Both the position numbers and the translations under genes were made by a program. A DNA stretch of 14,723 nt from assembly GCA_964541255.1 (NCBI GenBank), contig CAZIPL010000035.1:1-14723 (forward strand), in the 5' to 3' direction. This document shows, piece by piece, positions 7,242-13,146 of the stretch. The notes beneath the pieces are model-generated. The model was not told the origin of the DNA. It did not search any database and saw nothing but the letters and a program-made list of their open reading frames with translations. This DNA comes from CAYOSU01 sp964541255. Lineage in GTDB: Bacteria > Bacillota > Clostridia > Christensenellales > CAMQZB01. Each line of letters opens with the position of its first letter. Position 1 is the stretch's first letter.

Positions 7242-7475
7242 ATGTCAACATTCGATAAAGTAAAAGATTTGTTATCCAACCAGCTTAACATCGAAGAAGC
7301 TAAGGTTACGTTGGAGTCCAACATCGCTACAGACCTTGGCGCGGATTCTCTCGACGTTTTCGAAATCCTTATGGGGCTCGAAGAGGAATTCAACATCACG
7401 ATTCCCGACGAAAAAGTCAACGAAATCAAGACCGTCGGCGACCTCGTCACCTTCATCGATTCCGTAATCAAATAA
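7242..7475 (+). CDS. acpP: Acyl carrier protein
   Basis: Small acidic carrier of acyl chains in fatty-acid synthesis, modified by 4'-phosphopantetheine. The 77-residue protein has the canonical attachment motif DLGADSLD with Ser36, the conserved helix II EILMGLEEEFNI, and IPDEKVNEIKTVGDL. The length is standard for a free bacterial ACP. The ATG at 7242 is preferred over the in-frame TTG two codons upstream because AAGGAG (7227-7232) is 9 bases away and ACPs usually begin in this way. It has its own promoter and a strong terminator, so it is a single-gene transcript. No fab genes are adjacent, in contrast to the common fabD-fabG-acpP-fabF order; an additional or specialised ACP cannot be excluded, but nothing in the sequence points away from a housekeeping role. 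Confidence 0.95.
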   Translation: MSTFDKVKDLLSNQLNIEEAKVTLESNIATDLGADSLDVFEILMGLEEEFNITIPDEKVNEIKTVGDLVTFIDSVIK

Positions 7476-7492
7476 CGTTTTGCTAGTTTTTT

Positions 7493-7522
7493 AGGCGGAG
7501 CTAAACTCCGCCTTTTTGTTTG
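7493..7522 (+). terminator. Rho-independent terminator after acpP
   Basis: A perfect 8-bp GC-rich stem, AGGCGGAG (7493-7500) and CTCCGCCT (7506-7513), with loop CTAAA, followed by TTTTTGTTTG. It lies 17 bases after the stop codon. Confidence 0.95.
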
Positions 7523-7904
7523 TCTTTTCTACTCTTTCTTTTTCGTTATAATCGAAAGTTTAATTGACAAAATAAGAATCATTTACCAAAAAAAACAAAT
7601 TAACCGAAGGAAAATCAAAAAAAGACTACCAACGGATTATAATGACTGTTTTTGATTTCGAAGCGTATTATCCGTTAAAAGTCGCAATAAGTCGGAATTT
7701 TTACGATAACCGTTCTTTTTTAGTATACATAAACATACACGTTCAATCTTTCGCAATACATAGGCAAGAGTTTTTATTGATTTTATCGGCACGCTTTTGT
7801 TTTGAAAAATCTTTGCTCGTTGCTTATAATAACTTTGAAATATATTGATACCTTTTTCGCTTGTCGGGTGTTATATTTTAGGTTCGAAAATTTTTTTCTC
7901 GAAA
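7523..7904. other. Non-coding stretch before the ECF sigma operon
   Basis: No supported gene. A 68-codon open frame starting at 7642 has no ribosome binding site and unlikely composition, so I do not call it. The region contains an imperfect inverted repeat: GACT-3-AACGGAT (7624-7637) against ATCCGTT-3-AGTC (7670-7683), loop 32 bases. Its right arm read on the minus strand, ACTTTTAACGGATA, matches the plus-strand sequence at 5423-5436 at 13 of 14 bases. There is an isolated TTGACA (7564-7569) with no -10 at the right distance. Confidence 0.5.
7624..7683. repeat. Imperfect inverted repeat sharing AACGGATA with the pdp upstream region
   Basis: The arms GACT-ACC-AACGGAT and ATCCGTT-AAA-AGTC pair at 11 of 14 positions around a 32-base centre. 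The AACGGATA core is the same as in the 14-bp inverted repeat at 5425-5617. Possibly a degenerate copy of one dispersed element. Confidence 0.45.
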
Positions 7905-7938
7905 TTTCCGACAAAATTGACGAGTGAATCGTTACTAT
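7905..7938 (+). promoter_or_regulatory. Putative ECF-type promoter P1 (autoregulatory, sigma operon)
   Basis: TTTCCGACAA (7905-7914), 15 bases, CGTTACTAT (7930-7938), followed by CATGAAAG. The same two blocks with the same 15-base spacing occur at 9423-9456. There is no sigma-A -35/-10 at this position, and the -10-like CGTT resembles those of many ECF promoters. Placement directly before an ECF sigma gene, with transcription starting a few bases downstream, fits autoregulation. The assignment is inference from conservation and position. Confidence 0.7.
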
Positions 7939-7961
7939 CATGAAAGGAGGAGCTGCCGCTT

Positions 7962-8441
7962 ATGCCACAGCATGAGCTTACAACTGAAAATTTCGACGGC
8001 TTTTATAGGCGCAACTTCGACCTTGTTTACCGCACGTGCTATACTTATATGAAAAACAAAGCCGACGCGGAGGACGTTTGCTCGGACGTTTTCGTAAAAG
8101 CACTCTCGGGGCATTTTTCCTTTAACGACGAAGCGCACGAGAAAAAGTGGCTGGTCGCAGTTTCCATAAACCTATGCAAAGACAGATTAAAAGCTTGGTG
8201 GAAAAAGAAAACGACTGCTATTGACGACGACGTTTTCGAAATGGGCAAAAACGACTCGCGAGACGAAACGCTGGAGCTTATTTTAGCTCTTCCGACAAAA
8301 TATAAAGACGTTGTGATACTTCATTACTATATGGGATATAAAACGGACGAGATAGCGAGTATTCTCAAAAAACCCTCCTCCACCGTCAGAAACAACCTCA
8401 AAGAAGCAAGGGAAATACTTAAAAAAGATTTGGAAAAATAA
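7962..8441 (+). CDS. ECF-subfamily RNA polymerase sigma factor
   Basis: Extracytoplasmic-function sigma factor that would direct RNA polymerase to a small regulon when released by its anti-sigma factor. At 159 residues it has the two-domain layout. Region 2 (about 14-80) contains LVYRTCYTYMKNKADAEDVC SDVF, which contacts core and the -10. Region 4 (about 103-156) contains ALPTKYKDVVILHYYMGY, and the helix-turn-helix TDEIASILKKPSSTVRNNLK (128-147) recognises the -35. The linker (about 81-102) is short and acidic. The ribosome binding site AAAGGAGGAG (7943-7952) is 9 to 11 bases from the ATG. The next gene starts 2 bases after the stop, the usual sigma/anti-sigma coupling. The conserved element at 7905-7938 suggests it activates its own operon. 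The ECF subgroup cannot be assigned from sequence alone. Confidence 0.92.
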   Translation: MPQHELTTENFDGFYRRNFDLVYRTCYTYMKNKADAEDVCSDVFVKALSGHFSFNDEAHEKKWLVAVSINLCKDRLKAWWKKKTTAIDDDVFEMGKNDSRDETLELILALPTKYKDVVILHYYMGYKTDEIASILKKPSSTVRNNLKEAREILKKDLEK

Positions 8442-8443
8442 CT

Positions 8444-9082
8444 ATGCAAGAAGACAACATCAAACGCTCGATCGATTGCATATCTGCAAGCGACGAAACG
8501 AAAAACAAAATATACTCTACGGTTTTGGCGAAAAACAAAGCTTTGGAAGAAAAAAAGCGTAAAAAAACAAACTTTTTCAAAAAGGCGTATCGCTTTGCGC
8601 TTCCTGCGGCGGCGTGCTTTTGCATTATGCTTTTAAGCGCGGTGTTTATTTTCGGCGGGAGCAACGACGTATCCCCCATCTCTCACCGTATGAGCGACTT
8701 CGAGGTTGTGGAAAGCGAAAAGGATTTCGAAAAAATCGGCGTTTCGCTTACTCTTCCGAGCAACGTTGAAAATCCGACGTTTGAGATTATCGACAAAAAC
8801 ATCGCCTCGATAGTTTTCGATATCGACGGAAAAACTTTCTTTTTGAAAGCATCGAAAATAAGCGGCGATTTTTCGGGCATTACAGGAGAAGAAACCATTA
8901 CCGAATCGTTTTTGCCAAAAAACAACGGGGTTATTTCCACTGTTTCCTCACCCGATATATATGATATAAAAGCCATTAAGGCTTATTGGACGAACGGAAC
9001 GGTAAACTTTTATCTTTATAGCTACGACGACGTTTCTGTCGATTGCCTTATCGACGTTGCAACAAGCATAATAACAAAATAA
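8444..9082 (+). CDS. Probable membrane anti-sigma factor, partner of the ECF sigma factor
   Basis: A single-pass membrane protein expected to hold the upstream sigma factor inactive. Residues 1-48 are a charged cytoplasmic segment with ASDETKNKIYSTVLAK, of the kind seen in Bacillota anti-sigma factors. Residues 51-71 form one transmembrane helix. Residues 72-212 are an external domain rich in beta-prone segments (GVSLTLPSNV, IVFDIDGKTFFLKASK), resembling the DUF4367-type sensor domains found in such proteins; I give this family name with moderate confidence. The HxxxCxxC zinc motif of ZAS anti-sigma factors is absent. It begins 2 bases after the sigma stop codon without a strong ribosome binding site of its own, which points to translational coupling. 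A strong terminator follows. The signal sensed by the external domain is unknown. Confidence 0.82.
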   Translation: MQEDNIKRSIDCISASDETKNKIYSTVLAKNKALEEKKRKKTNFFKKAYRFALPAAACFCIMLLSAVFIFGGSNDVSPISHRMSDFEVVESEKDFEKIGVSLTLPSNVENPTFEIIDKNIASIVFDIDGKTFFLKASKISGDFSGITGEETITESFLPKNNGVISTVSSPDIYDIKAIKAYWTNGTVNFYLYSYDDVSVDCLIDVATSIITK

Positions 9083-9116
9083 CAATCGCAAATAACAAAT
9101 ACTTATATACCAAAAG

Positions 9117-9163
9117 CGAAAAACACACCGCTAAGTCCAAAAACTTTGCGGTGTGTTTTTTCT
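9117..9163 (+). terminator. Rho-independent terminator of the sigma/anti-sigma operon
   Basis: AAACACACCGC (9121-9131) pairs perfectly with GCGGTGTGTTT (9148-9158). After a T-T mismatch, AAGT (9133-9136) and ACTT (9143-9146) extend the stem. A further A/T extension and a tail of T follow. Confidence 0.95.
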
Positions 9164-9328
9164 TCTACCGATTTACGTATTATTTCGTTCGTTTGCCTTG
9201 ATTTTCGGGAAATATCGAGTTAAAATGCGAGACTGCTTAAAGTCGGATTTTTTTGGTAATTTAGGCAAAGCTTTGCAAAGTCGCAAGTCGTATTAGATAA
9301 CACCTAAAACATAGATTTAAAAACTCCG

Positions 9329-9351
9329 CAAAAAGACGGTTTCAGGCTCAA
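9329..9351. repeat. Dispersed short repeat, copy 2
   Basis: Matches 5292-5316 at 21 of 25 aligned columns with two single-base gaps; ends in AGGCTCAA. It lies in intergenic DNA on the same strand as the other copy. Confidence 0.45.
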
Positions 9352-9378
9352 TTGCTTTTGCTTTTCAACAGATAAATC

Positions 9379-9411
9379 ATTTTTAATAATCTGCAAAAAA
9401 TTATTAAAAAT
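9379..9411. repeat. AT-rich 12-bp inverted repeat upstream of P2
   Basis: ATTTTTAATAAT (9379-9390) and ATTATTAAAAAT (9400-9411) with a 9-base loop. It ends 11 bases before the conserved TTTCCGACAA. It could be a weak terminator-like hairpin, an activator site, or an UP-like AT-rich element; the low complexity limits confidence. Confidence 0.45.
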
Positions 9412-9422
9412 ATTTTCAAATT

Positions 9423-9456
9423 TTTCCGACAATTTCACTTTCTCGTTCGTTACTAT
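9423..9456 (+). promoter_or_regulatory. Putative ECF-type promoter P2 (small membrane protein gene)
   Basis: TTTCCGACAA (9423-9432), 15 bases, CGTTACTAT (9448-9456), then TACGAAAG. It is identical in both blocks and in spacing to P1 at 7905-7938, while the 15-base spacers are unrelated. Conservation of only the two blocks is what a shared sigma-factor promoter would show. Predicted transcription starts about 60 bases before the small gene at 9520. Confidence 0.7.
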
Positions 9457-9519
9457 TACGAAAGACGAAAGAAAGTAACTCTTTCAAGTATCGAAAAAAC
9501 ACAACAAAGGAGCAACGCA

Positions 9520-9618
9520 ATGAAAAAACTCGTATCATCGGCTATAATATTTCTTGTCGCAACACTTCTTTCTTTATTAGCGGCATTCAATAAAAACAAA
9601 GTCGCGTCAAAACAATAA
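9520..9618 (+). CDS. Small hydrophobic membrane protein (32 aa), candidate ECF regulon member
   Basis: A short gene encoding MKKLVSSAIIFLVATLLSLL followed by AAFNKNKVASKQ and a TAA stop. Residues about 4-22 form one transmembrane helix, preceded by two Lys and followed by a Lys-rich hydrophilic tail. There is no lipobox Cys and no obvious cleavage site beyond the helix, so a single-pass membrane peptide is more likely than a secreted one. A good ribosome binding site, AAAGGAG (9506-9512), lies 7 bases before the ATG. It stands behind a copy of the ECF-type promoter found in front of the sigma gene. Function unknown: it could be a stress-induced membrane peptide, a modulator of the anti-sigma factor or a toxin-like peptide. 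I recognise no homologue. Confidence 0.65.
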   Translation: MKKLVSSAIIFLVATLLSLLAAFNKNKVASKQ

Positions 9619-9667
9619 CAAAATTTAGATGTTTATAAAGCTTTCAGACTTTAGGAAACAAAAACAT

Positions 9668-9696
9668 TTGACATATATGGAAAAATTTGTTAAGTA
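9668..9696 (+). promoter_or_regulatory. Sigma-A promoter for the DUF4358-like lipoprotein gene
   Basis: Consensus -35 TTGACA (9668-9673), 17 bases, TAAGTA (9691-9696) with an extended -10 TGT (9688-9690). The lipoprotein start follows about 50 bases after the predicted transcription start. Confidence 0.65.
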
Positions 9697-9753
9697 TTCT
9701 TAGTCGAAAAGCACTATTAACGATAAACTAAACAAAAACAATCAGGAGTTATT

Positions 9754-10341
9754 ATGAAAAAAATTATTTGCATCGCTTTATCCGTACTTATGCTTCTCAC
9801 GCTTGCCGCTTGCGCAAACGACAACAACAAAGAAGTTAACACAAGCACAGACGAAATCGAACAGGCTATTGCCAATGCTCTCGGAGAGAACTATTTGGCA
9901 ACGGAACCGTTCGACAGAGAAACTCTTCTTACGTACTTCGACGGACTTGACGGAGACAAGATCGATTCTTTCACGGCTAAAATCGCTATGATGTCTATGC
10001 ACAACGACATCGTCGTTATTTTGAAAACGAAAGACGGATACGCAGACGAAGCGGTCAACTATTTCAATGCATATTACGCTAACAGAGTTACCAACGGAAG
10101 AGATTATCCTATGAATCTTCCTAAGCTTCTCGCGGCAAGAATCTTCAAGTGCGACGATTATGTTATGTATCTCATCGCAGGCGGATATTATGACGGCGAA
10201 AGCGAAGAAGAAGCTGCGCAGTTCACAATCAACGAATATAAGAAGATCGACGACGCAATCGCTTCTATCTTCGGAAAGGCGCCTGAAAATCTTGCTATCG
10301 TTCCCGACAGCAACAAAACCGACGGCATCTATTTAGGCTAA
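9754..10341 (+). CDS. DUF4358-like lipoprotein
   Basis: Cell-surface lipoprotein of unknown function. Residues 1-20 are a signal with the canonical lipobox LAAC and Cys20. The mature part begins with an Asn/Asp/Thr-rich linker, then DEIEQAIANALGENY (about 37-51), followed by a compact alpha/beta domain with YFDGLDGDKIDSFTAKIAMMSMHNDIVVILKTK split by short loops, and YVMYLIAGGYYD. This pattern matches my recollection of DUF4358, a Bacillota domain often encoded next to MBOAT and DHHW genes, as here. The ribosome binding site AGGAG (9744-9748) is 5 bases before the ATG. It has its own promoter and a strong terminator before the MBOAT gene, so it may be expressed separately or mainly ahead of it. 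A role in surface-polymer O-acetylation is inferred from context only. Confidence 0.72.
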   Translation: MKKIICIALSVLMLLTLAACANDNNKEVNTSTDEIEQAIANALGENYLATEPFDRETLLTYFDGLDGDKIDSFTAKIAMMSMHNDIVVILKTKDGYADEAVNYFNAYYANRVTNGRDYPMNLPKLLAARIFKCDDYVMYLIAGGYYDGESEEEAAQFTINEYKKIDDAIASIFGKAPENLAIVPDSNKTDGIYLG

Positions 10342-10356
10342 TAGGCTCGCAATTTT

Positions 10357-10389
10357 GTGGGGCTTAATTTAAGCCCCACTATTTTTATG
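10357..10389 (+). terminator. Rho-independent terminator after the DUF4358-like gene
   Basis: GTGGGGCTT (10357-10365) and AAGCCCCAC (10371-10379) form a perfect stem; the palindrome continues through the AATTT loop. A TATTTTTATG tail follows. I find no clear promoter between it and the MBOAT gene, so partial read-through may serve that gene. Confidence 0.93.
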
Positions 10390-10537
10390 CAAAAAGTTCG
10401 AATCGATTGGAATTAAGTTATCTCTTACGAGTAAAAAACAACCCGTAACAAGCATTCTTAGAATTAAAAAGCCAACATAACAAAAACATATCGATTCTTT
10501 CATAGACACGCAACAAAAGACATTCGAGGAATATATT

Positions 10538-11941
10538 ATGGTATTTTCCAGCATGACGTTTTTTATGCTCTTCCTCCCTGCGGTGCTACTATGCTATTTC
10601 GCAGTGCCGAAGAAGTTTAAAAACGCTATCTTATTCGTTTTCAGCTTAATATTTTACGCGTGGGGCGAGCCTATTTACGTAGGGCTTATGCTGTTCTCGA
10701 CGATTTTGGACTACACCTGCGGAATGGTGGTAGACAAATATCGCGGAACGAAAAAGGCTACGGCGGGACTTATGGTTTCGATTTTCGTTAACTTGGGGTT
10801 ATTGTTCTTCTTCAAGTACACCGATTTCGTCATATCGACAATCAACAACGTTTTCGGTTCTAACCTTGCGCTTTTGAATCTTCCCCTCCCTATCGGTATT
10901 TCGTTCTATACGTTCCAGACGATGAGCTATACAATCGACGTTTATCGCAACGACGCTAAGGTTCAGAAAAACATTATTTCGTTCGGCGCATACGTCGCAC
11001 TCTTTCCGCAGCTTATCGCAGGTCCCATCGTTCGTTATCAGACGATTGCCGACCAAATCGACGAAAGAGCGCACTCGTTCGACAAATTCGGCGACGGCGT
11101 TAAGAGATTTATCGTGGGCTTGGCAAAAAAGGTTCTTCTTGCAAACAACATAGGACTTCTTTGGAACACTATTTCGAGCGCGGAGATTTCGTCTCTAACG
11201 ACACTTTCGGCATGGCTTGGAATTATAGCTTATTCTTTCCAAATCTATTTCGACTTCTCTGGCTATTCCGATATGGCGATAGGCCTTGGAAAGATGTTCG
11301 GCTTCGAGTTCTTGGAAAACTTCGACCACCCCTATACGTCGAAAAGCGTTACGGAGTTTTGGAGACGTTGGCATATGTCCCTCGGAACGTGGTTCAGAGA
11401 TTACGTTTACATACCCTTGGGCGGAAACAGAAAAGGTCTTGCAAGGCAGATTCTCAATATCGCAATTGTTTGGCTATTGACCGGTTTTTGGCATGGCGCA
11501 AGCTGGAATTACGTCTTGTGGGGAGTTTTCTACGGAGTGCTTCTCATTATCGAAAAATTCTTCTTGCTTAAGTTTCTTAAAAAAGCACCCGCGTTTGTCG
11601 GACATATATACACTCTACTTGCGGTCGTTATAGGCTGGGTACTCTTCGGCTTCGAGGATATTTCGAAAGGCATTGCTTTCTTGGGCGTTCTTTTCGGAGG
11701 CGGAGCGGGATTACTTAACAATCAAAGCGTTTATATGCTGCTCTCTTTCCTACCCCTTATTCTTGTTTGCGCGGTCGCATCGACGCCGCTTGTCAAAAAC
11801 TTATACACGAAGTTCACGACAAAGGCAAGCGAGGGCGTTCTCGGAACGACGGAAATCGTTACGGCAAGCGTTGCGATGTTCTTATCGATTGCATACCTTA
11901 TAAGCGGTTCTTATAACCCGTTCTTATATTTCAGATTCTAA
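10538..11941 (+). CDS. MBOAT family membrane-bound O-acyltransferase (AlgI-like)
   Basis: Integral membrane protein, probably with 11 to 12 helices, that passes acyl (usually acetyl) groups across the membrane for O-acylation of an extracellular polymer. The family signature is clear: LPLPIGISFYTFQTMSYTID split over residues 115-134, LFPQLIAGPIVRY (155-167), YFDFSGYSDMAIGLG (237-251), FWRRWHMSLGTW (274-285), YIPLGGN (291-297) and the active-site region LLTGFWHGASWN with His319. His279 in WRRWHMS is also conserved. The 467-residue length is typical of AlgI/PatA-type members. The ribosome binding site GAGGA (10526-10530) is 7 bases before the ATG. The next gene, a DHHW/AlgX-like protein, starts 12 bases downstream, the usual MBOAT-SGNH partner order. 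The acceptor polymer cannot be read from the sequence. Confidence 0.94.
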   Translation: MVFSSMTFFMLFLPAVLLCYFAVPKKFKNAILFVFSLIFYAWGEPIYVGLMLFSTILDYTCGMVVDKYRGTKKATAGLMVSIFVNLGLLFFFKYTDFVISTINNVFGSNLALLNLPLPIGISFYTFQTMSYTIDVYRNDAKVQKNIISFGAYVALFPQLIAGPIVRYQTIADQIDERAHSFDKFGDGVKRFIVGLAKKVLLANNIGLLWNTISSAEISSLTTLSAWLGIIAYSFQIYFDFSGYSDMAIGLGKMFGFEFLENFDHPYTSKSVTEFWRRWHMSLGTWFRDYVYIPLGGNRKGLARQILNIAIVWLLTGFWHGASWNYVLWGVFYGVLLIIEKFFLLKFLKKAPAFVGHIYTLLAVVIGWVLFGFEDISKGIAFLGVLFGGGAGLLNNQSVYMLLSFLPLILVCAVASTPLVKNLYTKFTTKASEGVLGTTEIVTASVAMFLSIAYLISGSYNPFLYFRF

Positions 11942-11953
11942 CGGAGGTTCAAA

Positions 11954-13057
11954 ATGCGTAATAAAATCATATCAATACTATTTTGCGTAGTTTTGGCACT
12001 CGGAATAACAATTTCGGCGATACTTCCCGACAAATACTATTCCGAAAGCGAAAAACGCCTTTTGCAGCAACTCCCTACATTTACGTTTAAGTCGCTCGTT
12101 TCGGGTAAATACGGCGAGGAGATCGAGGACTATCTTCAAGACCAATTCCCGGCAAGAGATGGTTGGATCACCGTAAAAACACTTACGGAGCTAATATCGG
12201 GCAAAAAAGATATGAACGGCGTGTATTTCGCCTCTGACGGATACATCATTCAAAAGTTCGATTCTTATAACGAAGAAAACTTCAAGAAAAACATCGAAGC
12301 CGTCAAAGAGCTATCCGATAAACTAACTAAAGACGGAATACCTGTCAAGGTCATTCTCGTTCCGACGGCGGTTGAAATTCTTTCCGATAAGCTCCCCGCG
12401 TTTGCGCCAAAAAAAGGCCAGACCGAGCTTATAGAATATGCGAAAAACCAAGGTCTTGACGTTATCGACGTTACCGACGCGCTCTTAGAAAAAAACGACG
12501 AATACATCTTCTATAAAAACGACCACCACTTCACGTCGCTCGGCGCATACTACGTTTATCAAGAATATATGAACGCAATCGGAAAAACAGCCGACCCCAT
12601 CGACGCGTGGCAAAGCAAGGTTCTTTGCGACAACTTCCGCGGCACGACATATTCGAAAGTCAATTATCCCTTTGCCGATTACGACACCATTACGGCTTAT
12701 TATAAAAACGAAAAACACAACGTAAGCTATAACGGCGGAAGTTACGTTACCGACACGATTTACGAAGAAAAGTATCTCAGCGGCAAAGACCAATACGCGA
12801 CCTTCCTCAACTCCAACCAAGCTACAACTGTGGTTTCGGGCGATGGCGAAGGTAAAATTCTTATCATTAAAGACTCTTACGCAAACTGCTTCGCGCAATT
12901 TGTTATCGACGATTATCAAGAAACTCACCTCATCGATATGAGATATTTCACTGGAAACGTCTCGGATTATATTGAGGAAAACGGCATTACGGAAGTGCTT
13001 TTCCTATATAACGCTCCCAACTTTGCCGATGACACGTCGGTTTCGAGAGTCAAATAA
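11954..13057 (+). CDS. DHHW/AlgX-like SGNH-fold protein, partner of the MBOAT acyltransferase
   Basis: Extracytoplasmic O-acetyltransferase or esterase-like protein that likely moves acetyl from the MBOAT protein to the final acceptor. Residues 1-25 are an uncleaved or cleavable signal anchor. ESEKRLLQQLP (31-41) and the DQFPARDGW segment (63-71) are typical of the DHHW/AlgX/AlgJ group. The active-site motif reads DHHF (190-193) followed by TSLGAY; the fourth position is Phe instead of the Trp that names the family. The likely nucleophile is Ser308 in IIKDSYAN. These would form a Ser-His-Asp set as in AlgX and AlgJ. The gap to the MBOAT gene is 12 bases, with GGAGG (11943-11947) as a strong ribosome binding site, so the two are cotranscribed. 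A bidirectional terminator follows. The substrate is not known; a cell-wall or exopolysaccharide is most likely. Confidence 0.9.
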   Translation: MRNKIISILFCVVLALGITISAILPDKYYSESEKRLLQQLPTFTFKSLVSGKYGEEIEDYLQDQFPARDGWITVKTLTELISGKKDMNGVYFASDGYIIQKFDSYNEENFKKNIEAVKELSDKLTKDGIPVKVILVPTAVEILSDKLPAFAPKKGQTELIEYAKNQGLDVIDVTDALLEKNDEYIFYKNDHHFTSLGAYYVYQEYMNAIGKTADPIDAWQSKVLCDNFRGTTYSKVNYPFADYDTITAYYKNEKHNVSYNGGSYVTDTIYEEKYLSGKDQYATFLNSNQATTVVSGDGEGKILIIKDSYANCFAQFVIDDYQETHLIDMRYFTGNVSDYIEENGITEVLFLYNAPNFADDTSVSRVK

Positions 13058-13101
13058 TTGCAAATAACTTTAATTCATTTATATTTTTTCCTTTCCATTA
13101 G

Positions 13102-13131
13102 AAAAACGTTTCGAAAAATCGAAACGTTTTT
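13102..13131. terminator. Bidirectional Rho-independent terminator
   Basis: AAAAACGTTTCGA (13102-13114) and TCGAAACGTTTTT (13119-13131) form a perfect 13-bp stem with a 4-base loop. It has A and T runs on both sides, so it serves both the plus-strand DHHW gene and the convergent minus-strand dehydrogenase gene. Confidence 0.95.
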
Positions 13132-13146
13132 TGCATTTATTTATGT

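Larger units (their letters stand above)
9164..9422. other. Non-coding stretch between the sigma operon and promoter P2
   Basis: No gene supported. Contents: the second copy of the dispersed segment (9329-9351), a degenerate AACAGATA motif (9367-9374), and a 12-bp perfect AT-rich inverted repeat (9379-9411) just upstream of promoter P2. Confidence 0.5.

Noticed and set aside
7642..7848. A 68-codon open frame before the sigma gene
   Set aside because: No ribosome binding site, no recognisable domain, composition unlike the real genes, and it overlaps the inverted repeat at 7624-7683.
9221..9292. A 23-codon frame starting near 9226
   Set aside because: No ribosome binding site at the right distance and no hydrophobic or domain pattern.
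10396..10404. GTTCGAATC, resembling a tRNA T-loop
   Set aside because: No matching acceptor, D or anticodon arms around it; the upstream sequence is the terminator hairpin.
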